64,000 nucleotides of DNA, taken from the NCBI RefSeq assembly GCF_002943425.1, contig NZ_PTRA01000001.1, forward strand, positions 1,860,001-1,924,000, written 5' to 3'. The position numbers and the translations under genes were made by a program. Source of the DNA: Siphonobacter curvatus (GTDB lineage Bacteria; Bacteroidota; Bacteroidia; Cytophagales; Spirosomataceae). A model generated the notes under the pieces. The model worked only from the letters and a program-made list of their open reading frames with translations. It searched no databases and was not told the origin of the DNA. The stretch's first letter is position 1; each line of letters starts with the position of its first letter. Positions 43,525 through 51,642 of the stretch are shown in pieces.

Positions 43525-44943
43525 TTATAATTCGAAACTCTCTCCTTTCATGGGAATGCGGACATCGCTGAAACCTTCGTCATGGAGTCGATTGGCAAAG
43601 GTTTGCATGGAGGTTTCCTCTCCGTGAATGAGAAAAATTTTCTTAAGCTTCTGCGGCGATTGTTGCTTCACAAAATTTACGAGATCCTGCTGATCTCCGT
43701 GGCCACTGAAGACATCAATTTTTTCAATTTTTGCCTGAACCGCGTATTCGTTGTCCTTGATTCGTAGCGTATTCTGTCCGTTCAGCAATCGCCAGCCCAG
43801 CGTGTCTTCGGCGGCATAACCCACCAGCAGAATGGTACAGTACGGATTGCCGATGTTGGCGGCCACGTGTTGTTCAACCCGGCCACCGGAAACCATGCCC
43901 GAAGCTGAAATAATGATACAGGGTTCGTTATGATTCGAGATGGCCCGACTAGCCTTTTCACTTTCAATAAAAGTCAGGTTCTGAAAATCGAACAGACGAC
44001 CGTGCTTTTGTTTAAAGTTCTGCGATTCGGGATTGAGAAATTTGCTGTGACGATCGTAAACTTTCGTCGTCGAATGAGCCAAGGGGCTGTCGCTAAATAC
44101 GCGAATCGGTTTAAAACCTTGTTCGGAATACAGGCGATTCAGCGTAAAGAGTAAGGCCTGCGTCCGGCCTACTGAGAAAGCAGGAATAATCAGACGCCCC
44201 GGAATATTGATGCAGGTACGGCGGATCACATCGGCCAGAGCTTCCTCGGGGGATCGGTTATCTTCGTGTAAACGGCTACCGTAGGTGCTTTCACAAACCA
44301 GATAATCCACTTCCGGTACGGGACTAGGTTCGACGTGCAGGGGATAATTTTTACGCCCCAGATCACCCGAAAAACAAATGGATTTTTTTTGTCCTTTTTC
44401 TTTCGTTTCCAGAATGATGTGAGCCGCTCCCAGCAGGTGGCCCGCTGGAATGAAGGTCAGCCAAAGGTTATCGGTAACCTGAAATTTCTGATTAAAGGCA
44501 ATGGTGACGAAGTTTTCCAGAGAATCATCGACCTGTTTGTCCAGGTACAGATCGCCCTTTTTTTCGAGGCGGGCCATCCGTTTCTTCTTTTTGTTGGAAT
44601 CGCCCGTAGCCCGTTGCAGCTTCTTCTGATTCAAGTGGGCCGCATCCATTAAGAGCAGTCGGGAAAGCTCATAGGTTGGGGTCGTACATAAGACCTGGCC
44701 CTCGTAGCCATCGCGGTACAAATTCGGGATATTGCCCGAATGGTCGATGTGAGCGTGGGTAAGTAAGACCAGATTCAGGCTCGAAGCGTCAAAGGGGAAC
44801 AAGGGTTTATTTTCTTCCTCCTCTTCCAGATTTCGCTCCATATTGGTACCACAATCAATCAGAATTCGGTAATTATCCTCCAGCTCCAGTAAATACATAC
44901 TGCCCGTCACCTGCCGGGCTGCACCCCAAAAAGTTAGTTTCAT
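43525..44943 (-). CDS. MBL-fold beta-CASP RNA-processing-type exonuclease/hydrolase
   Basis: Metallo-beta-lactamase fold with a beta-CASP insertion, the family of RNA-processing nucleases (CPSF/RNase J-like). ATG at 44943 starts KLTFWGAARQVTGSMYLLE, the standard opening. Metal motif is THAHIDHSG, further motifs are GRKNYPLH, CESTYGSRLH, SGMVSGGRV and FSGHGDQQDL, ending IFLIHGEE. The 472 residues include a long Lys-rich insert near 125-150. Likely a cytoplasmic nuclease; the RNA substrate is unknown. Confidence 0.9.
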   Translation of the reverse strand: MKLTFWGAARQVTGSMYLLELEDNYRILIDCGTNMERNLEEEEENKPLFPFDASSLNLVLLTHAHIDHSGNIPNLYRDGYEGQVLCTTPTYELSRLLLMDAAHLNQKKLQRATGDSNKKKKRMARLEKKGDLYLDKQVDDSLENFVTIAFNQKFQVTDNLWLTFIPAGHLLGAAHIILETKEKGQKKSICFSGDLGRKNYPLHVEPSPVPEVDYLVCESTYGSRLHEDNRSPEEALADVIRRTCINIPGRLIIPAFSVGRTQALLFTLNRLYSEQGFKPIRVFSDSPLAHSTTKVYDRHSKFLNPESQNFKQKHGRLFDFQNLTFIESEKASRAISNHNEPCIIISASGMVSGGRVEQHVAANIGNPYCTILLVGYAAEDTLGWRLLNGQNTLRIKDNEYAVQAKIEKIDVFSGHGDQQDLVNFVKQQSPQKLKKIFLIHGEETSMQTFANRLHDEGFSDVRIPMKGESFEL

Positions 44944-45237
44944 CGTATTGTCATACAGCCACAGCGATCCAGTTTTTACCGAACCTTCCACCGCTGGCTC
45001 CTCAGAGGGCGGTGTCCCGATGATGGGAGGGATGGTTTTAAATCGGAGAAAGAATTCCGCTTGCTGCCTGAACCATCTTTGGGTAAGATTTCATAGGGCG
45101 TACCCTGTTTTCAGGCGGAAAAGCGGTGTACATTCGTATCGGTCTACACCTGTGGCTTCTTAGTTAGTTGCTAGCAAATCAGGCAAAGCTACCAAAAGAA
45201 TCACGAAGTTGAGCATCCTTTTCCTTGTCAAACGCTA
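44944..45237. other. Intergenic region, nothing firmly identified
   Basis: Between the divergent beta-CASP and peptidase genes. I see no gene. GC-rich stretches around 44990-45020 and a weak GGTGTA...TACACC pair near 45125-45150 are not convincing. Confidence 0.4.
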
Positions 45238-46716
45238 ATGAATCGCATCTATTTTCTGGTTTTATCGCTGTTTTTTTCTTCCCAGACCTTTGCTCAGAAA
45301 CCCGATACGCTTGTTCGTGATGCTCTCATCCGCCATTTGGATTCACTGCAAACCAGTTTTTTCATGCAACACGGCTTTGTGTCCGCCTGTATCAAGTCGA
45401 CGCGTACCGGTGAAACCGTGCTGGCCTATCAGCATCGCAAGTCCGTACCACCGGCCTCAACGATGAAGCTCATTACCACGGCCACGGCACTGGCAGTACT
45501 CAACGAAAACTATACATATACCACCACGCTCGAAACCGACGGTATCGTTCGCAATGATACCCTGCAGGGAAACCTCTGGATTCGCGGTTCTGGTGATCCC
45601 TCGCTGGGCAGTGGTCGATTTAAAAGTACGCCTACACTGTCTGAACTGCTAAAAAGCTGGCTGACCGCTCTACAGACCAAAGGCATCCGCTACGTAACGG
45701 GCCAGATTATTGGTGACGGTACGCTTTTCGACGAAAATACGATACCCGGCGGCTGGCCCTGGGATGATCTGGGCAATTACTACGGAGCGGGGGTAAGCGG
45801 CCTGAATGTGAATGAAAATAAATTCCGGGCCGTATTTAAACCCGGTACTGAGGTAGGAGACTCGGCCGCCCTCCTGCGTACCGAACCTGCACTGCCCCGG
45901 TACACACTCATCAACCGGGTACGGACGGATGCTGCCAAAACTGGCGATCAGGTTAATATCTATACGTCACCGCTGGGGACGCAGTATTTTTTGGATGGAT
46001 TTGTACCCAAAGGTCCAAAGGAATTTGGCGTGTCTGGCAGCATTGCCCATCCGAGTCTGTACGCGGCCCAGTCGCTGCGGGATTTGTTGGCAGAAAACGG
46101 AATCATGACGGGTCAGGAGCCTACAACGGCGTTTGACTACCTGCGTACAAAAGCCCGACCGGTTATGAACGATACACTGAGTGCCGTACAATCACCCGTA
46201 TTGAAGGACTTAATCACGGAGTGTAACTTTCAGAGTATCAACTTATACGCCGAAGTTTTTCTAAAAACAATTGGGGTTGCTCTCAATTATGGCAATACCA
46301 CCGAAGAAGGGGTGCGGGCTTTACAGGACGTCTGGAAAGCCAAAGGGCTGAAACTATCCGGTTTTCGCATCAAGGATGGCAGCGGTCTCTCTCCTCAAAG
46401 TGTACTTACCCTGGATAACATGACCGAAATTCTAGCCTCTGCAGCCCGTGAGCCGTACTTCCCGGCCTTTTATTCAACGATTGCTATTCTTGGAAAAAAC
46501 GGTACCGTTAAGAATCTGGGCAGGGGCACCCGTGCCGCTGGTAACGTACGGGCCAAAAGTGGAAGTATTGGCGGCTCTCGAGCCTATGCGGGGTATTTCA
46601 CTGGTAAAAACGGTGAACAGTATGCCTTTGCTTTGAATCTGCAACAGTACGACTCCGATTTTGGTAGTGCCTATCGCGAATTAGAAAAGCTAATGGTACA
46701 AATGGTTGATTTGTAA
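45238..46716 (+). CDS. dacB: D-alanyl-D-alanine carboxypeptidase/endopeptidase, S13 (PBP4/DacB) family
   Basis: Exported penicillin-binding protein that trims or cleaves peptidoglycan cross-links. A signal peptide (residues 2-20, NRIYFLVLSLFFSSQTFAQ) precedes the S13 domain. The SxxK nucleophile is in PPASTMKLIT (about S75 and K78), the SxN-type motif is in YGAGVSGLNVNENKF, and the KTG-like motif is AKSGSIGG near residue 440. The 492-residue length fits PBP4-type enzymes. It is followed 43 bases later by a DUF1003 gene. Confidence 0.93.
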   Translation: MNRIYFLVLSLFFSSQTFAQKPDTLVRDALIRHLDSLQTSFFMQHGFVSACIKSTRTGETVLAYQHRKSVPPASTMKLITTATALAVLNENYTYTTTLETDGIVRNDTLQGNLWIRGSGDPSLGSGRFKSTPTLSELLKSWLTALQTKGIRYVTGQIIGDGTLFDENTIPGGWPWDDLGNYYGAGVSGLNVNENKFRAVFKPGTEVGDSAALLRTEPALPRYTLINRVRTDAAKTGDQVNIYTSPLGTQYFLDGFVPKGPKEFGVSGSIAHPSLYAAQSLRDLLAENGIMTGQEPTTAFDYLRTKARPVMNDTLSAVQSPVLKDLITECNFQSINLYAEVFLKTIGVALNYGNTTEEGVRALQDVWKAKGLKLSGFRIKDGSGLSPQSVLTLDNMTEILASAAREPYFPAFYSTIAILGKNGTVKNLGRGTRAAGNVRAKSGSIGGSRAYAGYFTGKNGEQYAFALNLQQYDSDFGSAYRELEKLMVQMVDL

Positions 46717-46759
46717 TGTTGGTTATTAAAACGATATAGTAACGTTAAAAATCATTAAA

Positions 46760-47284
46760 ATGAATAAGTCGCATCGGCATTTAAAGAACTGGAAACTGAC
46801 AGATTCTGCCTCGAATCAGCGATTACTGGAGATGCAGCAACTCGTACAGCAAACGCTAGGGGATGAGTCGCTGATTACGCAAACGGTAGCGGCAACGGAA
46901 GCGGAAAGCGAAGAAAGCTGGGGGAACAAAATGGCTGACCGCGTGGCCGAATTTGGGGGAAGCTGGAAGTTTATCATCGGATTTATGAGCTTTCTACTGC
47001 TCTGGATTGTCGTGAATAGTCTGTTATTGTGGCAAAAACCGTTTGATCCCTATCCCTTCATTTTGCTCAATCTGATTTTGTCCTGCCTGGCAGCCATTCA
47101 GGCACCCATCATTATGATGAGTCAGAATCGGCAGGAAGCCAAGGATCGCGAACGGGCCCGCAACGATTACGCCATTAATTTGAAAGCGGAAATTGAAATT
47201 CAGCAATTGCATGAAAAGATGAATTGTCTGCTGGAAGAAGTGCTGGAGATGCGGAAGGAAATGCAGGCCAAGAAAGGTGTGTAA
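46760..47284 (+). CDS. DUF1003 membrane protein
   Basis: A 174-residue inner-membrane protein. The DUF1003 core carries MADRVAEFGGSWKFIIGF, the paired membrane helices FLLLWIVVNSLLLW and FILLNLILSCLAAIQAPII, and MMSQNRQEAKDRERARNDY. A coiled-coil tail (about 120-170) is rich in Glu and Lys. The biological role is unknown. It is 43 bases after the dacB-like gene on the same strand, possibly an operon. Confidence 0.87.
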   Translation: MNKSHRHLKNWKLTDSASNQRLLEMQQLVQQTLGDESLITQTVAATEAESEESWGNKMADRVAEFGGSWKFIIGFMSFLLLWIVVNSLLLWQKPFDPYPFILLNLILSCLAAIQAPIIMMSQNRQEAKDRERARNDYAINLKAEIEIQQLHEKMNCLLEEVLEMRKEMQAKKGV

Positions 47285-47433
47285 TACGACTACATAGTAA
47301 CGAAGGTATATATGGCGAACTTCTTTGAGTTGAGTCTTCGGTAAATAAAACAGGGGGAAACCTGCACCAGTGGGGATGCATAGGAGGATTGAGTGCGGTT
47401 GCGATACCTTGCATACAGGGCTAGTAATATATT

Positions 47434-47485
47434 AACCCCTTTGGGATTGGGTGCTCACCCGAGGGTGAACAGGAACCCGGAGGGT
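47434..47485. repeat. Three short stacked palindromes
   Basis: AACCCCTTTGGGATT, then TCACCC-GAGGGTGA (47455-47468) and AACCCGGAGGGT (47474-47485). They resemble small ACCC...GGGT repeat units seen between Bacteroidota genes, but the copies here are degenerate. Confidence 0.5.
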
Positions 47486-47539
47486 ATGGCACGTTCCCTA
47501 ACCTCGAAGGAATTCAATACCAATAGCGAAGTAAACATA

Positions 47540-47570
47540 AAAAAAAAGGGAGCGTTTCGGCTCCCTTTTT
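47540..47570 (-). terminator. Terminator of pepP
   Basis: AAAAGGGAGC and GCTCCCTTTT pair around 6 bases. Its right edge is 3 bases from the pepP stop codon. A T-run follows on the minus strand. Confidence 0.9.
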
Positions 47571-47573
47571 CGT

Positions 47574-48863
47574 TTAAGCGTTCATCAACGCTTCAATTTC
47601 ATCGGCGTCTACTGGTATGTTTGCCATCATATCAACATTACCCGTTTCGGTAATCAAGATATTGTTTTCCAGACGAATGCCCAGTTTTTCTTCCGGAATA
47701 TAAATGCCTGGTTCACAGGTAAATACCATGCCCGCTTCGAAGCGGCGGTATTTGCTGCCTACATCGTGTACGTCCAGTCCGAGGAAGTGGGATGTACCGT
47801 GCATGAAGTACTTTTTGTACGCGGGCCAGTCGGGGTCCTGGTGATTAATGTCGTGCTGGGTGATGAGTCCGAGGCCTTTCAGCTCGCTTTCCATGATCTT
47901 ACCGACTTCCTTGTGGTACTCATCCCATAAGTTACCGGGAACGAGCATGGCCGTCGCTTCCTTCATCACGCGGTGTACTGCCTCGTATACCTCCCGTTGC
48001 CGGGGCGTATAACGACCCGATACGGGGATCGAGCGAGTCAGGTCGGCGTTGTAATTGGCATATTCGGCTGCCACGTCCAGCAGAATGACTTCGCCCGGTT
48101 GGCACTGCTGGTCATTGGAGAGGTAGTGCAATACGCAGGCATTCGCTCCCGTCGCAATGATGGGTTCGTATGCAAACCCTTTCGAGCGTTGGCGAACAAA
48201 TTCGTGCAGGAGTTCAGCCTCGATTTCGTATTCCCAAACACCCGGTTTGACAAATTTCAGCAAACGACGGAAGCCGTCTTCCGTAATCCGCATGGCTTCC
48301 TGCAATAAGGGAATTTCTTCGCTTTGCTTGATGGCCCGCAGGTTGTGCATCAGCGGGGCCAGCCGCTCGAATTGGTGTAAAGGGAAGCGTTCCTGATACT
48401 GCTTGATGAACCGGGCATCGCGGCTTTCCACGATGATGTCAGCCCGCGTATGTTCATTGGTATTCAGGTAAATATGCTCGGCTTCGAAGATGAGCGTACG
48501 GAGGATGCTGTCGAATTGCCGGGTCCAGTATACCGTCTGAATACCCGATACTTCCCGAGCGTGTTCTTTGGTGTATTTGTAGCCTTCCCAAACGGCAATG
48601 TGCTCGTTCGTTTCCCGCAGGAACAGAATTTCGCGGTGTTTTTCGTCGGGAGCATCCGGAAATAGTACGACGATACTTTCTTCCTGATCGATACCCGAGA
48701 CGTAAAAGAGATCATTGTTCTGACGAAACCGCAACGTACCATCGGCGTTGGTCGGTAACACGTCATTGGAATGAAGAATGGCGATCGACTTGGGTTTGAG
48801 CAGGGTACTGAGCCGTTGCCGGTTTTTGATAAACAGGGTATTCGGAATCGGATGGTATTTCAT
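47574..48863 (-). CDS. pepP: Xaa-Pro aminopeptidase (aminopeptidase P, M24B)
   Basis: Cytoplasmic metalloaminopeptidase releasing residues before proline. The 429-residue protein has an N-terminal domain (to about 170) and a pita-bread M24 domain. Metal ligands are in LLDVAAEYANYNADLTRS (two Asp), HGTSHFLGLDVHD (His), TCEPGIYI (Glu) and GIRLENNILI (Glu). The start is the ATG at 48863, opening KYHPIPNTLFIKNRQRL. A terminator follows 4 bases after the stop. The methyltransferase gene lies 54 bases upstream on the same strand. Confidence 0.95.
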   Translation of the reverse strand: MKYHPIPNTLFIKNRQRLSTLLKPKSIAILHSNDVLPTNADGTLRFRQNNDLFYVSGIDQEESIVVLFPDAPDEKHREILFLRETNEHIAVWEGYKYTKEHAREVSGIQTVYWTRQFDSILRTLIFEAEHIYLNTNEHTRADIIVESRDARFIKQYQERFPLHQFERLAPLMHNLRAIKQSEEIPLLQEAMRITEDGFRRLLKFVKPGVWEYEIEAELLHEFVRQRSKGFAYEPIIATGANACVLHYLSNDQQCQPGEVILLDVAAEYANYNADLTRSIPVSGRYTPRQREVYEAVHRVMKEATAMLVPGNLWDEYHKEVGKIMESELKGLGLITQHDINHQDPDWPAYKKYFMHGTSHFLGLDVHDVGSKYRRFEAGMVFTCEPGIYIPEEKLGIRLENNILITETGNVDMMANIPVDADEIEALMNA

Positions 48864-48917
48864 ACTTTACAGGTTGTTTGCGGGTATGATACGGATACCC
48901 GGGGTAGTCTATAAAAC

Positions 48918-49682
48918 TTACTTCTGACAATAATAGATAATCTCTTTACTCGGCAGGGCGTACCGTTCCACCCGTTCGCGGGGCATTTCCAGTACGAAGC
49001 GGTCTTCGGTAACCTTGAATCCACCCTTGGCCAGCTCCTGACCATAATCCTGTCCGAACAGGCGAAGGTGGTCATTTTGCCAGAAAATGCGTTCCCGTTC
49101 TTTCGGGTCAGTGATGGTAGGGTCTTCGAAGGTATGCGGTTTCGACCAGTCCTGCGGTGACTGGATAATGGCCCAGCCGCCGGGTTTCAGTACGCGGTGT
49201 AATTCGCGGGTTGCCTGATAATAGTCGTCTACGTGTTCGAGCACGTGATTACAAAAGGCAACATCAAAGCTGTTGTCGGGGAAGGGAATCTGGTGAATGT
49301 CCATTTTGACTTTAGCCAGCGGACTTTCGATATCGGCCGTGATGTATCCTTCGCCGTGTATTTTCTCGAAGCGTTCCATGAAGCAGTGTTCCGGAGCGAC
49401 GTGCAGGACCCGTTTTTTTCCTTTGAAAAAGTCGGTTCGTTCCTGTAAATATAGGTACATGAGCCGGTGTCGTTCCAGAGCCAGACAGTTGGGACACAGG
49501 GCATTAGCCCGCGACTGCAAACGGCCGTAGGGGAGAAACCGCCGAAACGTCTGACCACAAACGGGACATTCTTTGTCGGTACCTTTTAGGAAAAACGCCG
49601 TGATTTTCAGGGGAATATAACTCACCCGTTGCAAAACGGGCCGGGGAACCGTACGAAGAATAAAGGAAATGAGACGCTTCAC
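48918..49682 (-). CDS. SAM-dependent methyltransferase with N-terminal zinc ribbon
   Basis: A 254-residue protein. Near residue 40 it has two Cys pairs, CPVCGQTFRRF and LCPNCLALERH, which can bind zinc. A class I methyltransferase fold follows: RVLHVAPEHCF, ADIESPLAKVKMDIHQI, FDVAFCNHVLEHVDDY (motif IV region) and LKPGGWAIIQSP. A substrate cannot be read from sequence. The short gap to pepP on the same strand suggests cotranscription, though their functions appear unrelated. Confidence 0.87.
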   Translation of the reverse strand: MKRLISFILRTVPRPVLQRVSYIPLKITAFFLKGTDKECPVCGQTFRRFLPYGRLQSRANALCPNCLALERHRLMYLYLQERTDFFKGKKRVLHVAPEHCFMERFEKIHGEGYITADIESPLAKVKMDIHQIPFPDNSFDVAFCNHVLEHVDDYYQATRELHRVLKPGGWAIIQSPQDWSKPHTFEDPTITDPKERERIFWQNDHLRLFGQDYGQELAKGGFKVTEDRFVLEMPRERVERYALPSKEIIYYCQK

Positions 49683-49742
49683 TGCAGTAAAGATTACGGA
49701 ATAAGCGACAAAGATAAACGGCGGCGGACAGATTTAAATCGA

Positions 49743-49820
49743 AGAGGACAGATTATAGAGCAGAGCCATCAGACGCTGACTTTTCAGAATCTAATGCCTA
49801 TTCTCTATAATCTGTCCTCT
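49743..49820. repeat. 18-bp inverted repeat downstream of the DUF1080 gene
   Basis: AGAGGACAGATTATAGAG (49743-49760) and its exact complement (49803-49820) with a 42-base loop. On the minus strand it follows the DUF1080 stop by 19 bases, so it may end that transcript, although no T-run follows. Confidence 0.85.
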
Positions 49821-49839
49821 CAAGGTTGTACGCGGTCGC

Positions 49840-50616
49840 TTACAGTTCGCGGATCCAAACGTTACGGAAGCTTACCGCATTGCCGTGGTCCTGTAAACTG
49901 ATCGGGCCTTTGCCGTGGGGAACGTTTTTCGGAGCACCGATGTACTCCGTCGAACCCTGAATCTTGGTATGGTTCTGAACGATGATTCCGTTGAAAATGA
50001 CCGTTACGTACGGAGGGGTTTCCACACCACCATTCTGGTTAAAGCGGGGAGCCGTATAGATGATATCGTACGTATTCCATTCACCCATCGGACGAATCGG
50101 GTTGATCATCGGGGGCGTTTGTTTGTAGATCGATCCGGCCTGACCGTTGCGGTACGAGCGGTTCTTGTAGCTGTTGAGTACCTGTACTTCGTACATACCC
50201 TGCATAAAAATACCGCTGTTCCCTTTGCCCTGGCTCTTCAGCGTCTCGGGCTCGTTGGGCGAACGCCACTCAATGTGCAGTTGGTAATCCTGAAAATCCT
50301 GTTTGGTTGAAATGTTACCCGCTCCTTTCACTACTGAGAAGGCTCCGTCTTTCACTTCCCATTTGGCAGGGCTGCCGTCTTTTACGGTAACCCAGTTGTC
50401 GAGGTTTTTACCATCAAACAGAATGATGGCATCCGAGGGGGGCAAGCCGTAGGACTGACCGGGCGTAACCGTTGGGACTTCGGGATCCCAGAATTCCGTT
50501 TCTTCCGGTTTAACGAGATAGTTTTTCTTGACAGCTCGTTGGTCCTGAGCCGAGGTAAAGCCCAGTGCTGCGACTGATAAGCACAGCGTGAGAGTTAGCT
50601 TTTGAGCGATCTGCAT
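49840..50616 (-). CDS. DUF1080 (3-keto-disaccharide hydrolase) family secreted protein
   Basis: Start at 50616 begins a signal peptide (QIAQKLTLTLCLSVAALGFTSAQ). The 258-residue chain matches the DUF1080 family, now known as 3-keto-disaccharide hydrolases with a concanavalin-like fold: LFDGKNLDNWV, KDGAFSVVKG, FQDYQLHIEWR, GNSGIFMQGMYEVQVLNSY, and the late GPISLQDHG. Exported to the periplasm or outside. It is a single-gene unit with an 18-bp inverted repeat just downstream. Substrate specificity is unknown. Confidence 0.9.
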   Translation of the reverse strand: MQIAQKLTLTLCLSVAALGFTSAQDQRAVKKNYLVKPEETEFWDPEVPTVTPGQSYGLPPSDAIILFDGKNLDNWVTVKDGSPAKWEVKDGAFSVVKGAGNISTKQDFQDYQLHIEWRSPNEPETLKSQGKGNSGIFMQGMYEVQVLNSYKNRSYRNGQAGSIYKQTPPMINPIRPMGEWNTYDIIYTAPRFNQNGGVETPPYVTVIFNGIIVQNHTKIQGSTEYIGAPKNVPHGKGPISLQDHGNAVSFRNVWIREL

Positions 50617-50783
50617 TGATAATATCAAATTTGAAAGTAAGATTGCGACTGAAAATTACGTGATGTTAGCGGGTGTACAGCTACTTTTTGAAAAAAAAGG
50701 ATTTTTTAGCGTAATTCTAGTACTTCACCCCCCAAACTATACGGCTCTTTTTAGGGTTGTATTTTAAAGAACCTGTACGAACT

Positions 50784-51188
50784 ATGAAAATTGTTGAATA
50801 TAAAAAAGCTCCGGGCCGGAAGATCGTTAAACGCATGAGTTTGCAGACCAAATCCACGCTGTTATCGATAGTAAGCCTGATTGTATTTGTGTACGGCATC
50901 ATTGTGCTGGCGAAAGCCGTATGGTTAGAGTCCACCAACGAAGTCTTCAATCGTTGGTTTCTCCTGGGCATTTACGCGATTGCCCTCGTGGTAGGCGGTA
51001 TGATCATGTACGGTAATGCCCTGCAAATGCGGGTACGGGTAGATACGCGGAAGGAGATGCGTCGGTTTTTTCGGAAAAATCGCCGGGAGCTGGCTCATCG
51101 GAAAGAAGCGGCGGCCAAAAAGCAAAAGCCCAAAGAGGAAAAATCCCAGAAAGAGAAGGAAAAAGAAAACCCCGCTAAATCCATTTAG
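50784..51188 (+). CDS. Small two-helix membrane protein with charged tail
   Basis: Start at 50784 opens KIVEYKKAPGRKIVKRM. The 134-residue product has two hydrophobic helices (about residues 37-57 and 72-94) and a C-terminal tail from about residue 95 that is almost entirely Lys, Arg, Glu and Gln. I do not recognise the family. The last six codons and stop form the 5' arm and part of the 3' arm of a terminator hairpin, so the gene end and its terminator are one sequence. Confidence 0.7.
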   Translation: MKIVEYKKAPGRKIVKRMSLQTKSTLLSIVSLIVFVYGIIVLAKAVWLESTNEVFNRWFLLGIYAIALVVGGMIMYGNALQMRVRVDTRKEMRRFFRKNRRELAHRKEAAAKKQKPKEEKSQKEKEKENPAKSI

Positions 51189-51196
51189 CGGGGTTT
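51167..51196 (+). terminator. Terminator whose stem contains the last codons and stop of the gene at 50784
   Basis: AAACCCCGCTAAAT (51167-51180) and ATTTAGCGGGGTTT (51183-51196) are exact complements with only CC between them. The TAG stop (51186-51188) lies in the second arm. Confidence 0.88.
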
Positions 51197-51245
51197 CAAT
51201 GCATCAATAGAAAGGCAGAATAGGCAAGAATGCCCGAACTGCCAA

Positions 51246-51392
51246 TTATTTCTGTTCGAAAGAAGCTTTGATGGCTTCAACATCTACTTTCTTGATCGTC
51301 GGCTTCAGTGAGAGGCGTTTGATCGTAGTGATGCGGTTGTTAGCGATAGACTTGTTTCTGCGGTCTTTACGCTTCAGTTGTGATACACCCAT
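51246..51392 (-). CDS. Small basic protein, 48 residues
   Basis: A complete small frame: ATG at 51392, TAA at 51246-51248. The product opens GVSQLKRKDRRNKSIANNR and ends VDVEAIKASFEQK. It is strongly basic, with 13 Lys/Arg, no membrane segment and no known enzyme motif; such small basic proteins are often ribosome-associated. It has the best promoter in the window upstream (TTG, 19 bases, TAGTTTTG), which supports it being a real gene. It is divergent from hisS. A Bacteroidota-specific ribosome-linked protein is a guess. Confidence 0.75.
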   Translation of the reverse strand: MGVSQLKRKDRRNKSIANNRITTIKRLSLKPTIKKVDVEAIKASFEQK

Positions 51393-51479
51393 GATTTTGT
51401 TCAGTTTGGTATGACTGGTCACCGATTCGAGTAATCCAGGAATACCAGATACTCATACTCAGAACCTCAAAATGAACCG

Positions 51480-51509
51480 CAAAACTACTTGTTTTTCCGC
51501 ACAAATCAA
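51480..51509 (-). promoter_or_regulatory. Full Bacteroidota promoter for the small basic protein
   Basis: On the minus strand: TTG (51507-51509), a 19-base spacer, then TAGTTTTG (51480-51487). Both elements fit the -33/-7 consensus. About 88 bases separate the -7 box from the ATG. Confidence 0.75.
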
Positions 51510-51572
51510 GTAATGGGGCGTTTAAAATAAAGGAATTTTAAATGAATCCCCCTCGCTTCGGGCTTTGAATGC

Positions 51573-51580
51573 TATTTTTG
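51573..51580 (+). promoter_or_regulatory. Putative -7 box of hisS
   Basis: TATTTTTG, 62 bases before the ATG at 51643. Confidence 0.45.
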
Positions 51581-51642
51581 TGGTCTGAAAAGAACCAGAG
51601 CCCTTCAGGAGAGCAAATCCCCACTCCTGTGAAACATAGATC

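Noticed and set aside
44990-45150. Possible small RNA or repeat in the beta-CASP/dacB spacer
   Set aside because: Only weak pairings; no terminator or promoter that I can support.
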